IMG/VR virus record: IMGVR_UViG_3300042401_001412
Location: 1-30,485 of that record
Source: a virus
Strand: one strand, 5' to 3'
DNA length: 30,485 bases
Below, piece after piece: positions 5,292-12,952 of this stretch. The position numbers were made by a program, and so were the translations under genes. Position 1 is the stretch's first letter. Each line of letters begins with the position of its first letter. The notes under the pieces were generated by a model that was not told where the DNA came from, ran no database searches, and saw only the letters and a program-made list of their open reading frames with translations.

Positions 5292-5498
5292 ATGGAATAC
5301 ACGATCACCTTCACTCCACAATCTGTGTCTGATTACCTTGAAATCCCTGTTGGATTCGTGGAAGAGAATTGGGAACAATTTGAGAACTACTTGGAACACT
5401 TCCAATACAATTGGATGAACGAGACCCTATGGGAAGATTTTAGTTCCAACGCAGAAACTTGGGAAATTGAACTCCCTGATCAGGACGAAGAAGAGTGA
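5292..5498 (+). CDS. Hypothetical very acidic protein, 68 aa
   Basis: The product begins MEYTITFTPQSVSDYL and ends PDQDEEE. It has several Trp and an overall strong negative charge, a composition typical of small DNA-mimic or inhibitor proteins, though nothing proves such a role. It is the last gene of the early arm. Its TGA (5496-5498) abuts the stop of the converging virion operon with no base between. Confidence 0.65.
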   Translation: MEYTITFTPQSVSDYLEIPVGFVEENWEQFENYLEHFQYNWMNETLWEDFSSNAETWEIELPDQDEEE

Positions 5499-6143
5499 TT
5501 ACTCTCCTGAACCCCTGCTGCCATACCACCATGGTATTGGACATCCATAGAAACCTTGGTCTCCGTAATTTCCACCAAAAGACAATCCTGATGCGTTCTT
5601 TGAACCCGCACGACCGTAGGTCGGTAATGTAATGGGTGCTTTGAATGCACCCCCGAACTCGGGAATCAACTGACCATTGTTCGTAGTCAGTGTATATTGT
5701 GGGTATTTCCAGTTGTTGAAAACCAAGTGACGTCTCATCAAGTTGTCATTGAACTGTGCGTTGTCCCTCGCGTTGTTCTTCAAATACGTTAGACCTCTGA
5801 TATCAATCGGTGTTCCTTGTTCGGATCTCATATTCTGTAATCCGATATTGACGAACTTTACCCAAAAGTTATCCAACGCAAGGTAATAGGAATAACTAAT
5901 CAACGTAGGTGTAATAAAGTTATTCAACAGTTCCTTGTAATCAACCTTGATCGGATCGTTGATATCACCAGTCTTTACAAGATCCAAAATGTATTCATAG
6001 AGATTTGTACCCAAGGTCTCTTGAATAAAAATCTGTTGTGCTTGTTGAATAGAAAAACGTAATTCCGAACTGTCAACGTTGTCGTTGATCGGAGTATTTG
6101 ATTTCAGCTTTTGTTCGGATATTAGGAGTACGTCGTAGATCAT
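5499..6143 (-). CDS. Head-tail connector-like protein (DUF6712-like), 214 aa
   Basis: The product begins MIYDVLLISEQKLKS. The first 150 residues fit a helical connector known from Bacteroidetes phages: DNVDSSELRFSIQQAQQ, then ETLGTNLYEYILDLV, a run of helices (FITPTLISYSYYLAL), then QGTPIDIRGLTYLKN. The C-terminal 50 residues are Gly/Tyr/Trp-rich and probably extended. Its ATG overlaps the portal stop by four bases and it is the last gene of the virion operon. Its position after the portal supports an adaptor at the portal-tail interface. Family name is from memory. Confidence 0.65.
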   Translation of the reverse strand: MIYDVLLISEQKLKSNTPINDNVDSSELRFSIQQAQQIFIQETLGTNLYEYILDLVKTGDINDPIKVDYKELLNNFITPTLISYSYYLALDNFWVKFVNIGLQNMRSEQGTPIDIRGLTYLKNNARDNAQFNDNLMRRHLVFNNWKYPQYTLTTNNGQLIPEFGGAFKAPITLPTYGRAGSKNASGLSFGGNYGDQGFYGCPIPWWYGSRGSGE

Positions 6144-7213
6144 GATAGGATTTGGTTTTGTTGGATCACAAGATTTACTTGTTCGTTAGGATAGATCAGT
6201 TGTACAACAGGTTCAAGTTCTCTAATTAGGAATTCTTGTAGTGGTCTAACTGACGTGTTCATAAATAGTTTGTACGTAGTTTCAAGTTGTTCTGATGAAC
6301 TGTTGAAACCCGTTGGATTAGGTAATCCTATGATTGATCCATCCACGATCTTATGACCCGCGAGGATGTTTTCCCTAACAAGTCCGAAGATCTCTGCGTA
6401 TCCACCCGTTTGCATTGTAGGGGTGATTTGTGTGATTTCAGGTTTTCCACTTTCACCACCATAACTGACGATGATACGACCTGCGTTTTGACTACCACGG
6501 TATCGGTCTTCTAAACGACGTAGGATGTCCTCTTGATCGTTCTGTGAATCGGGTGCTTCCTGTGGAAAATGTACCCACATTGACGGTGACGCACCGTTTG
6601 AAATATTTGAAAGGTTGAACTCCGAAATAGCACGAGATAGACGGATGTCCAACATGGACGATAAGTAGTCAGGAACACCGTAAAAAATGTATCCAGGTGA
6701 GTATTGTTTGATATGCAGAATCTGACGATCAGTATAATTCTGTGGATCAAATTCTTTGAATTCCACGATACCTGCTTTTCTCCAATTAGCCCAATCGTGA
6801 CAATAGAACCATGAATCTGTCAGTAGTTCATTATTCTCGGGTCTCTTAGCACGAAGGTATTTTGATGGTATTACATGAAACCCTGCGATTCCGTCACGAC
6901 GGTCGTTCTTCCAAATGATCTCTAAAAACAAATTCCCACCAACTATAAATTCCCAAAACATCTGTTTGATTACATCGTTTAGGGTTTGTTTGTTGTTGAT
7001 CTTGTAATCGTTCGTAAACCCACGTCCTGATGAGTTATCCACCTTTGAACGAATACACGCGTTATGGATGGGTGAAAAATCTGCGTAGTCATACCAACGT
7101 TCAATTTCCATGTTGTCTAATCCCCATCTGACAAATTCCTCTCCCTTGTTCATTTTTTCAACGAACCGTTCAGGGGTAACCATACCAAAATTTAGTTTGT
7201 CTATCTTAATCAT
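6140..7213 (-). CDS. Portal protein, 357 aa
   Basis: The product begins MIKIDKLNFGMVTPE. It has portal hallmarks: a start on ligand-free helices (NACIRSKVDNSSGRGF), a core beta section (NLFLEIIWKNDRRDGIAGF followed by HVIPSKYLRAKR), a membrane-less stem region (QILHIKQYSPGYIFYGVPD), and long C-terminal helices with SSSEQLETTYKLFMNTSVRPLQ. It would form the dodecameric ring at the capsid vertex through which TerL packages DNA. An in-frame extension runs to 7291, but the ATG at 7213 overlaps the previous stop by eight bases and is the better start. Unusually, it is almost the last gene of the operon, far from terminase. Confidence 0.85.
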   Translation of the reverse strand: MIKIDKLNFGMVTPERFVEKMNKGEEFVRWGLDNMEIERWYDYADFSPIHNACIRSKVDNSSGRGFTNDYKINNKQTLNDVIKQMFWEFIVGGNLFLEIIWKNDRRDGIAGFHVIPSKYLRAKRPENNELLTDSWFYCHDWANWRKAGIVEFKEFDPQNYTDRQILHIKQYSPGYIFYGVPDYLSSMLDIRLSRAISEFNLSNISNGASPSMWVHFPQEAPDSQNDQEDILRRLEDRYRGSQNAGRIIVSYGGESGKPEITQITPTMQTGGYAEIFGLVRENILAGHKIVDGSIIGLPNPTGFNSSSEQLETTYKLFMNTSVRPLQEFLIRELEPVVQLIYPNEQVNLVIQQNQILS

Positions 7214-7643
7214 TGTCTGAATTGTATATGATAAATATATCATCTTCACCCTGATAAGAAACAGGGATATTCTGATTTGTACCAACAACATTTACCAAGG
7301 TCTGAAATACAACGTTTTCTTCCGTTGTAGGTTGTAATGTATTTCCAGACATTTGTTGGTACACTTTTAGGAAATATTCACCAGGTATTAGGTGAACGTT
7401 CGTTTGACCAGTCATCGTATCACCCGTTAGTGATTCTGGAATATTGTCAAAAATCCCGATATTGAATAGGTCATAACCAGGTTTGTAATTTGTTGTTGGG
7501 GGGATTCTATATGGGATAAAATTGAAAATCTCACCCGATAGTTTATGTTCCATATTCCACATATAGTAGGGGTCTACCATTGTGGAATTACGAGAACAAG
7601 ATCCCGAGGCGTTTGTGTATTGGTTTTGATATAGGTATATCAT
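7206..7643 (-). CDS. Hypothetical virion-operon protein, 145 aa
   Basis: The product begins MIYLYQNQYTNASGS. It looks beta-rich. The C-terminal part (GEYFLKVYQQMSGNTLQP, about residues 88-105, then VVFQTLVNVVG) recalls a small conserved protein found near portal genes in Bacteroidetes phages, possibly a head-fibre base or connector. Its ATG shares one base with the stop of the preceding beta-propeller gene and its end overlaps the portal start. Role inferred from position only. Confidence 0.6.
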   Translation of the reverse strand: MIYLYQNQYTNASGSCSRNSTMVDPYYMWNMEHKLSGEIFNFIPYRIPPTTNYKPGYDLFNIGIFDNIPESLTGDTMTGQTNVHLIPGEYFLKVYQQMSGNTLQPTTEENVVFQTLVNVVGTNQNIPVSYQGEDDIFIIYNSDND

Positions 7644-9400
7644 TATAATGTAGAGTTATTTGTTCCGTCAGAATTAGCCCTAACAATATGGTTATAATTT
7701 TGGTTGTAATATGATGTAAATGAACCAACCATATAAACTTTAGCAGTACTTCCTACATGTACCGCTTGACGGGCAGTAGAAGCCGAACCATTTACCCCAA
7801 CATTATTTGCTATCCAAGTTGTATCAGGTGTAAGGGTTGAAAGTTCTGCTTTCACCCAATAAGTTGAAGCATTTTTGGACATATATAAACTATCATTTGG
7901 AACATCTATAAATAATGTACTTGGAATTACACCAGTTTCTATATTACCTGTTTGTATTTCCGTTCCTGATGAATTTATTTTGTGTACCTGTGCCGCTGTT
8001 CCACCCCTGAAAGTAATTGTATCATTTGTGAGACAGTAATAAACATTATTTACACTATCGTAGGCTATGTCTTGTACTGCACCAGAAAAACCACTACCGA
8101 ATAAACCAGTATCCAAACCTGTTGATGGGTTTATTTCTGTAATTCTATTTACGGTCGTTCCGTTGAAAGTAGTAAATGTACCAACAACAACATAATTTCC
8201 TGCGTTATTTATTATAATCTTATTTACAGGGTTATTGAACCCACTACCAAAAGTAATACTTGTATCTAATGTTCCGTCAATATTTAGTTTAGCAATTCTT
8301 GTTCTTGTAGAACCTTGATATGTTGTGAACGCACCAGTTATAACCACTTTATTATTATCAACCACTAAACTACTAACGGTTGAATTGGCTGTCGTTCCTG
8401 TCACAAATCCAGAGTAAATATCTCCTGTTGTTGTGTCTATTTTTACAATACGGGTTACACCTTGTGAACCATAATTTTGATTGAAAGTACCACCTAACCA
8501 TAAATAATTTCCGTCAAGACCCATACATTGTACCGAACCCGAAGTAACACCACCGAACCCTGAACTAAATGTTGGGTCAATAGTACCATCATTATTCATT
8601 TTGGTAATAAATCGTGATATACTACCGTTCCAAAAAGAAAATTGTCCACCTACAAAAATGCTGTCTGTATTACTATCGTAAAGTATTGCTTCCGCGGTAA
8701 GGTCAAAACCTTGACCCACCACAAATAAATTCAATGGGGAAGGTGTCACCGTTGGTGTAACCGAAGGAGTAGGGGTAATACCCAAAGTTCCTGTTGGTGT
8801 AGGTGTTGGTGTCGGTGTCCTCGTTGGGGTTTGTGAAGGTGCTGCTGGTGTAGATGTGGGTGCGGGAGGACAAGGTGATGACCACATCGCATTGAGGGAT
8901 AATGGATCAATAGGATTTTCTAAAATTGGGTAAGCAGTATCACCAATAAAAGTAGTACCAGTATAAATCCCTATATATGATATTGGTAGGGGTGAAGTCA
9001 TACCTGAATAGATGGGTCTATTAGAATCAACCATCCTAAAATAGACCCATCCATTATATTGTGTATCCCACGCAATGTAGTAATAATAAGATGGAAAAGT
9101 TGTACCTGATCCACCCCAAGCAGGATAATTATAACCACCAATCTGAACATTTCTTGTCCAAGCAGTATAATTCTCTGGTACAGAAGTATTATAACTATTA
9201 CAATAAACCGATGTCAAACTACCACCCGAATAATCATATAAACGATCAAGTACTGAACCACCAAAATTTGAAGTAGCATCAATTAATATAATCTGTTCGG
9301 GACATATTGGATTTTGAGTATAATTAGTTACAATATCCAATATCGCTCGGTTCTCACCAAGATAATCACTGAATTGTTTTCTTTGAAATATTCTACCCAT
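7643..9400 (-). CDS. Virion adhesin with Pro/Thr linker and delta-60-repeat beta-propeller, 585 aa
   Basis: Three parts are visible. Residues 1-170 are an N-terminal anchor (MGRIFQRKQFSDYLGEN...). About 178-222 are a Pro/Thr linker (TPTPTPTPTGT). The rest is a series of five or six blades with the delta-60/DUF5122 signature, for example VGGQFSFWNGSISRF, ITGAFTTYQGSTRTRIAKL with NIDGTLD, and VVGTFTTFNGTTVNRI. Such propellers are usually found in secreted bacterial surface proteins. The gene lies between the capsid genes and the portal, so it may be a head-attached fibre binding cell surfaces or glycans. The ATG at 9400 overlaps the previous stop; an upstream TTG at 9421 is less likely. Confidence 0.75.
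   Translation of the reverse strand: MGRIFQRKQFSDYLGENRAILDIVTNYTQNPICPEQIILIDATSNFGGSVLDRLYDYSGGSLTSVYCNSYNTSVPENYTAWTRNVQIGGYNYPAWGGSGTTFPSYYYYIAWDTQYNGWVYFRMVDSNRPIYSGMTSPLPISYIGIYTGTTFIGDTAYPILENPIDPLSLNAMWSSPCPPAPTSTPAAPSQTPTRTPTPTPTPTGTLGITPTPSVTPTVTPSPLNLFVVGQGFDLTAEAILYDSNTDSIFVGGQFSFWNGSISRFITKMNNDGTIDPTFSSGFGGVTSGSVQCMGLDGNYLWLGGTFNQNYGSQGVTRIVKIDTTTGDIYSGFVTGTTANSTVSSLVVDNNKVVITGAFTTYQGSTRTRIAKLNIDGTLDTSITFGSGFNNPVNKIIINNAGNYVVVGTFTTFNGTTVNRITEINPSTGLDTGLFGSGFSGAVQDIAYDSVNNVYYCLTNDTITFRGGTAAQVHKINSSGTEIQTGNIETGVIPSTLFIDVPNDSLYMSKNASTYWVKAELSTLTPDTTWIANNVGVNGSASTARQAVHVGSTAKVYMVGSFTSYYNQNYNHIVRANSDGTNNSTL
8737..8868 (-). repeat. Pro/Thr linker repeat
   Basis: In-frame repeats of ACxCCx codons encode TPTPTPT/SVTPT-type sequence between anchor and propeller. 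Related stretches occur at about 10233-10377, 21751-21825 and 22010-22108. Confidence 0.8.
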
Positions 9401-9617
9401 GTAATTGTTGTACTTCTTCAATCAATTTATCTACGTTGACGTTATGTCCACCAGGAAAAGGATGTTTTACCAACCTTCTAATATTTTGATTAGAATAAAA
9501 GTATTCTGTTAGTACATAAATAGTGTCATTACGGAATAACCACTCAATACCGATGATTTCAAAACCATCATAAAGTTGATCACCCCACACTACTTGTTTT
9601 TTTGTACGTAATCCCAT
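9393..9617 (-). CDS. Hypothetical protein, 74 aa
   Basis: The product begins MGLRTKKQVVWGDQLY, is beta-rich in the first 45 residues and ends with a short helix (VDKLIEEVQQLHG). It sits between two Pro/Thr-linked adhesin genes and ends overlapping the ATG of the next, so it is probably a small virion or assembly protein needed with them. No family recognised. Confidence 0.6.
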   Translation of the reverse strand: MGLRTKKQVVWGDQLYDGFEIIGIEWLFRNDTIYVLTEYFYSNQNIRRLVKHPFPGGHNVNVDKLIEEVQQLHG

Positions 9618-9618
9618 A

Positions 9619-10539
9619 TTACCTCCACGTTGCTATTTGCCATACATTACTACCCGAATTGGCTAAACCACTAACGGTAATTGTTCTTGTACCTGTGGTT
9701 GCTTGTGTAAAATCAGCACCCGAACCTTGCGAAACAGTACTATAACCTATATCAAATCTTTCTGTTGCGTTTGTCCAAGTAATGTTTTTACCAGAAGCAA
9801 TTGAATTCATCAAACCAGTAACACCAACACTACCTGCTGATAATGATGTGGTTGTTTCACTCAATGATGTTGTAGCAGCACTTCCCACACCAAATGTATA
9901 AGTTGGGGTTGATGAATTGTAATTTGTGATGGTAAATACAGATAAACCATAAGCGTTATTTGCTGTTGTGAAATTGACTTTCACTGTTCCCGTTGAACCT
10001 GTGACGACACGATAATAAATACCGTGTACTAAACGGTTACTACCACCGAAATTATAACTGTTCAGTATCGCTTGTGTAGCGACAACACCACCAATAGTTA
10101 CATTGTCAATAGTACCACTATTGTTGTTTTCACCTTGTACCATCACAACTATCAAACCTGGTGTTCCGAAGTTACAATTTACAATTTCATCAGTTCCTTC
10201 AACTACTTGTCTATATGAAATGGACGCAGCAGCGGGTGTGGAAGGTGATGGTGTTGGTGTACTTGTTGAAGTTGGGGTAGGTGTTGGTGTTCCTGTACCC
10301 GAAGGTGTCGGGGTTTGTGTGGGGGTAACCGAAGGTGATGGAGTTGGTGATGGTGTCACTTGTGGTGTCGTGACAGGTTCTTTATAGATGTTCACGGGTT
10401 GATTCAGTATGGGTCTCCATACGTTTCCCTTATCAATCTTTTCACCCAAAGGTTTGAGTAATTCTTCAATTGATGATTCTTTTTTTGGATAGACAGGTAT
10501 TCCATACGCAGGTCTATAATTTCTCCCGTTCCACTTCAT
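9619..10539 (-). CDS. Virion adhesin with Pro/Thr linker, 306 aa
   Basis: Residues 1-55 form a basic anchor (MKWNGRNYRPAYGIPVYP..., then LKPLGEKIDKGNVWRP). Residues about 56-102 are a Pro/Thr/Ser linker. The C-terminal 200 residues are a Gly/Ser/Thr-rich beta-sandwich with few charges, ending VWQIATWR. The anchor resembles small proteins coded beside capsid genes in related phages, so attachment to the head is plausible. It follows the terminator at 10579-10615, suggesting lower expression than the capsid genes upstream. Confidence 0.7.
   Translation of the reverse strand: MKWNGRNYRPAYGIPVYPKKESSIEELLKPLGEKIDKGNVWRPILNQPVNIYKEPVTTPQVTPSPTPSPSVTPTQTPTPSGTGTPTPTPTSTSTPTPSPSTPAAASISYRQVVEGTDEIVNCNFGTPGLIVVMVQGENNNSGTIDNVTIGGVVATQAILNSYNFGGSNRLVHGIYYRVVTGSTGTVKVNFTTANNAYGLSVFTITNYNSSTPTYTFGVGSAATTSLSETTTSLSAGSVGVTGLMNSIASGKNITWTNATERFDIGYSTVSQGSGADFTQATTGTRTITVSGLANSGSNVWQIATWR
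10233..10377 (-). repeat. Pro/Thr linker repeat
   Basis: In-frame TP/SP-rich repeats (for example TPTPTPTSTSTPTPSPS), similar at DNA level to 8737-8868, so the stretches could recombine. Confidence 0.8.
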
Positions 10540-10578
10540 GTTTTTTGTATTCTATTTTTTTTTGAGAAAGGCTTTGAA

Positions 10579-10615
10579 AAAGGGGGAAGGTTTCCCCACC
10601 CCCTTTATTTTTTTT
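10579..10615. terminator. Bidirectional intrinsic terminator after the capsid genes
   Basis: AAAGGGGG (10579-10586) and CCCCCTTT (10599-10606) form an 8-bp stem. On the minus strand it is followed by TTTTTC, on the plus strand by an extended T-rich tract. It lies between the tail-tube candidate and the first Pro/Thr adhesin and would lower expression of the genes beyond. Confidence 0.8.
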
Positions 10616-10619
10616 GGAA

Positions 10620-11171
10620 TTATTCCGCAGATACAGTGATACCTGTCATAACCGCTGCTAATGTAGTGGTTACGATGATCTCCTGTGATGCATTTGGTTC
10701 ACCACCTACGATCGTCAACGCTGACAATCCATTGAGGTCTGCATAAGCAGTACCTGTTTGAATTGCACCCGCTGTGACAAGTCCTCCGTTCTCAAAAGCG
10801 AAAGACCAATAACGGTCGTTGTTATCACGAACGATTGCAAAGATATTATTCTGTGCAACCAAGCTTTGGAAAATATTTCTCAAATCCTGTGAAAGTTTAG
10901 GTAGGTTGATTGTTAGGGTAGGTTCAAATACAACTGATTGAGCAGTCGTGTTGACGGTGATCGCTTCCGAGAAGGAAGATGATTGTTTCACCAATTCAAA
11001 CTTGTAGAACCGCCCTGTACCAGAAATTGCAGTGATTGCCTCATTGACGTTTTCTGACCATCCTGTGATTGTATTACCTGAATCACCAAGTATCCAAATT
11101 GTTTTTAAGCCGCCGGTGCTTGCATTTCTGCAATCCAAGGTATAGCCTTCTGAAATATAGCAAGAACTCAT
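10620..11171 (-). CDS. Candidate major tail (tube) protein, 183 aa
   Basis: The product begins MSSCYISEGYTLDCRN. It is a small beta-rich protein with the run TGRFYKFELVKQSSSFSE, then LPKLSQDLRNIFQSLVAQ, then FAIVRDNNDRYWSF and GTAYADLNGLSALTIVGGE. I know this pattern from a family coded right beside the major capsid protein in Bacteroidetes phages and prophages, usually hypothetical. Size, the helix in the middle between beta halves and the placement before a terminator (high expression) suit a tail-tube subunit. A capsid-decorating protein is the alternative. Confidence 0.6.
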   Translation of the reverse strand: MSSCYISEGYTLDCRNASTGGLKTIWILGDSGNTITGWSENVNEAITAISGTGRFYKFELVKQSSSFSEAITVNTTAQSVVFEPTLTINLPKLSQDLRNIFQSLVAQNNIFAIVRDNNDRYWSFAFENGGLVTAGAIQTGTAYADLNGLSALTIVGGEPNASQEIIVTTTLAAVMTGITVSAE

Positions 11172-11198
11172 AATTTTATATTTTTTATTTTATTATGT

Positions 11199-12149
11199 TT
11201 ATGCTGCTGATACGAACGCAGGTACGTCAAATACACCTACACCGTAGGTTGCGTGTAAATTAATTTTAATTTGATCTTCAAATGGATCGTACATAGATTT
11301 GATTGTCATCATCTCGGAATTCATGCCCACCATTATGTATGAAGCAGGTCCTCCAATTACTCTTGACTGACTATTGAGACCTTGCGTTGGGATAACACGT
11401 ACATTAGTACCTGGTAACATTACTGACCACTCTTGACCTGATGCAGCGGATGCATCGTCAAAAGAGAACAAGTTCACAAATGAACTATTTCTCATACTTG
11501 CGATCAACGCACGATAATCAGAATATGAACAGTAAAGTACAAGATCGTTCAAGTGAAGAACGTTTTCAGGAATCGCTTGGTAGTAACGTGTAAATACGTC
11601 AAGACCATTAGTTGCTGTAGCTGCGGTGTATGCGATTGAAGTAGCACCATTACCTGATGTGATTAGGGTAGTGACACCATCAAAACATTGTGAGTTGTAT
11701 TGTGTTGCACCAGTTGCTGTGGTGTTTCTCCACAATTGGATTTCAATTTGGTTTGCAACTCTGTTTGAAATGTCTTCCATGATCGTTGCCTCAAATGGAG
11801 CAACTTCTTGGAAGTTATTGTTAGACAAGTACTGACTTAAATACGTATCATACAAATCATACGGGCAAAGTTGCTGGTTCACCTTTTTATTACACAAGTC
11901 AATTGTGACGAGATTTTGTACTGTATTGCCCGTAGGATCAAATCCACATGCCAGGTCTTGTAGAATTACGTCGTTTGTAACAAAACCTACCTTCTCGGTT
12001 GTCCCTTTTAAATTCGGGCGAATTGTTGAATACTTTGGAAGTGTAAGACCAAGGAACGCCTTGATAAGCATCTCTGATCCGTAACTATTATATTCAGGAA
12101 GGTTTGTTAAATCGTAATTAAAATTCATTTTTTTCTTTGAATCTTTCAT
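11199..12149 (-). CDS. Major capsid protein (HK97-like), 316 aa
   Basis: The product begins MKDSKKKMNFNYDL; the second Met (codon 8) could also be used. After an N-terminal arm it shows the expected pattern of an HK97-type coat protein: a spine helix region (PFEATIMEDISNRVANQIEIQLW), the A-domain section (VLHLNDLVLYCSYSDYRAL) and the end LNSQSRVIGGPASYIMVGMN...VFDVPAFVSAA. It follows the scaffold and protease genes at 23 bases, in the standard order. The lack of a recognisable long N-terminal delta domain fits a separate scaffold protein. Confidence 0.8.
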   Translation of the reverse strand: MKDSKKKMNFNYDLTNLPEYNSYGSEMLIKAFLGLTLPKYSTIRPNLKGTTEKVGFVTNDVILQDLACGFDPTGNTVQNLVTIDLCNKKVNQQLCPYDLYDTYLSQYLSNNNFQEVAPFEATIMEDISNRVANQIEIQLWRNTTATGATQYNSQCFDGVTTLITSGNGATSIAYTAATATNGLDVFTRYYQAIPENVLHLNDLVLYCSYSDYRALIASMRNSSFVNLFSFDDASAASGQEWSVMLPGTNVRVIPTQGLNSQSRVIGGPASYIMVGMNSEMMTIKSMYDPFEDQIKINLHATYGVGVFDVPAFVSAA

Positions 12150-12172
12150 TTTACTTTTTGTTTGTTTTTATT

Positions 12173-12952
12173 TTATTTTTTTGAATTCTTAATCAATTCA
12201 AGTTTCCAATCTAACAAATCTGATTTGTTAGTAGAGAACTTTTTAATAACTGGTTCTCTGTCTGGTTGTTTCTTGAACTCTTCAAATTCTGTTTTGAATT
12301 CTTTAAATTCTGTTGTGAATTTTTTCAATTCGTTCATCATGGATAATAATGAACTCATCGTTTCTTTCATTTTTTTCATGTCTTCAAGTGATCCTTCACC
12401 TTGTTCATCAGGGTATTTTACCCCCGTGATTACGGATTCAGAATCAACTGTTAGGACGATTCCTGATTCGGTTGTGTGTTCTCCTTCGGGTGCAACCACA
12501 CGATCACCTTCTTCGGTAATTACGTATAGTTTTTCCCCTACTTGGAAGTCACCTTCACCATCAGTTTCAATCTTCGTTCCATCTGCAAGAGTTGCGGAAG
12601 TCATATTTTCTCTTTTCATCATGTCTTCTTTTTCATCTTCAATGTCAGTGATTGATTCTTCAACTACACTATCCTCCATCGTTTCCATCTTCTTTTCCAT
12701 TTTGAAGATTACAGAATCTTCACCAACTGTGATCAAGATACCCTCACGGGTTTCGTGAACACCACTCGGTGCTGGTTGTAAAACACTCTCCTTGACAATA
12801 TACAATTCGTCACCGATTTGTAACATATCTTCACCATCTTTGTTGTTAGTGATTTCCGTGTCGTCAACCAATTTTGTAACCATGAATTTTTCTGATTTCA
12901 ATTTTGGTGATAGTAAGTCAATAATCTTATTGATTGCGTCTGTTGGATTCAT
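12173..12952 (-). CDS. Scaffold-like protein with duplicated beta domain, 259 aa
   Basis: Two similar domains of about 55 residues are in tandem. The first has FMVTKLVDDTEI, IGDELYIVKE, PAPSGVHETREGILITV; the second has TSATLADGTKIETDG, VGEKLYVITEEG, APEGEHTTESGIVLTV. Between them is an acidic, Met-rich linker. The C-terminal 80 residues are a coiled coil (MKETMSSLLSMMNELKKF, then repeats of FKEF/FEEF) ending in a basic LELIKNSKK that could bind the coat protein. I know this layout from scaffolds of Bacteroidetes phages. The ATG at 12952 overlaps the protease stop (TGATG); a TTG one codon upstream is ignored. Confidence 0.75.
   Translation of the reverse strand: MNPTDAINKIIDLLSPKLKSEKFMVTKLVDDTEITNNKDGEDMLQIGDELYIVKESVLQPAPSGVHETREGILITVGEDSVIFKMEKKMETMEDSVVEESITDIEDEKEDMMKRENMTSATLADGTKIETDGEGDFQVGEKLYVITEEGDRVVAPEGEHTTESGIVLTVDSESVITGVKYPDEQGEGSLEDMKKMKETMSSLLSMMNELKKFTTEFKEFKTEFEEFKKQPDREPVIKKFSTNKSDLLDWKLELIKNSKK

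Noticed and set aside
6511-6750. Minus-strand frame of 79 codons inside the portal gene
   Set aside because: Lies wholly within the portal in another frame and looks like non-coding translation.
7214-7291. N-terminal extension of the portal protein by 26 residues
   Set aside because: It would lie over the preceding gene and is hydrophobic and unlike portal N-termini; the ATG at 7213 gives the usual short overlap.
10103-10387. Plus-strand frame coding a Val/Gly repeat protein
   Set aside because: It is the antisense of the Pro/Thr linker of the minus-strand adhesin; the periodic linker codons keep the opposite frame open.
12162-12758. Plus-strand Ser/Phe-rich frame of 198 codons
   Set aside because: Antisense of the scaffold-like gene, with the composition expected of a shadow of Glu/Lys-rich coding sequence and no promoter.
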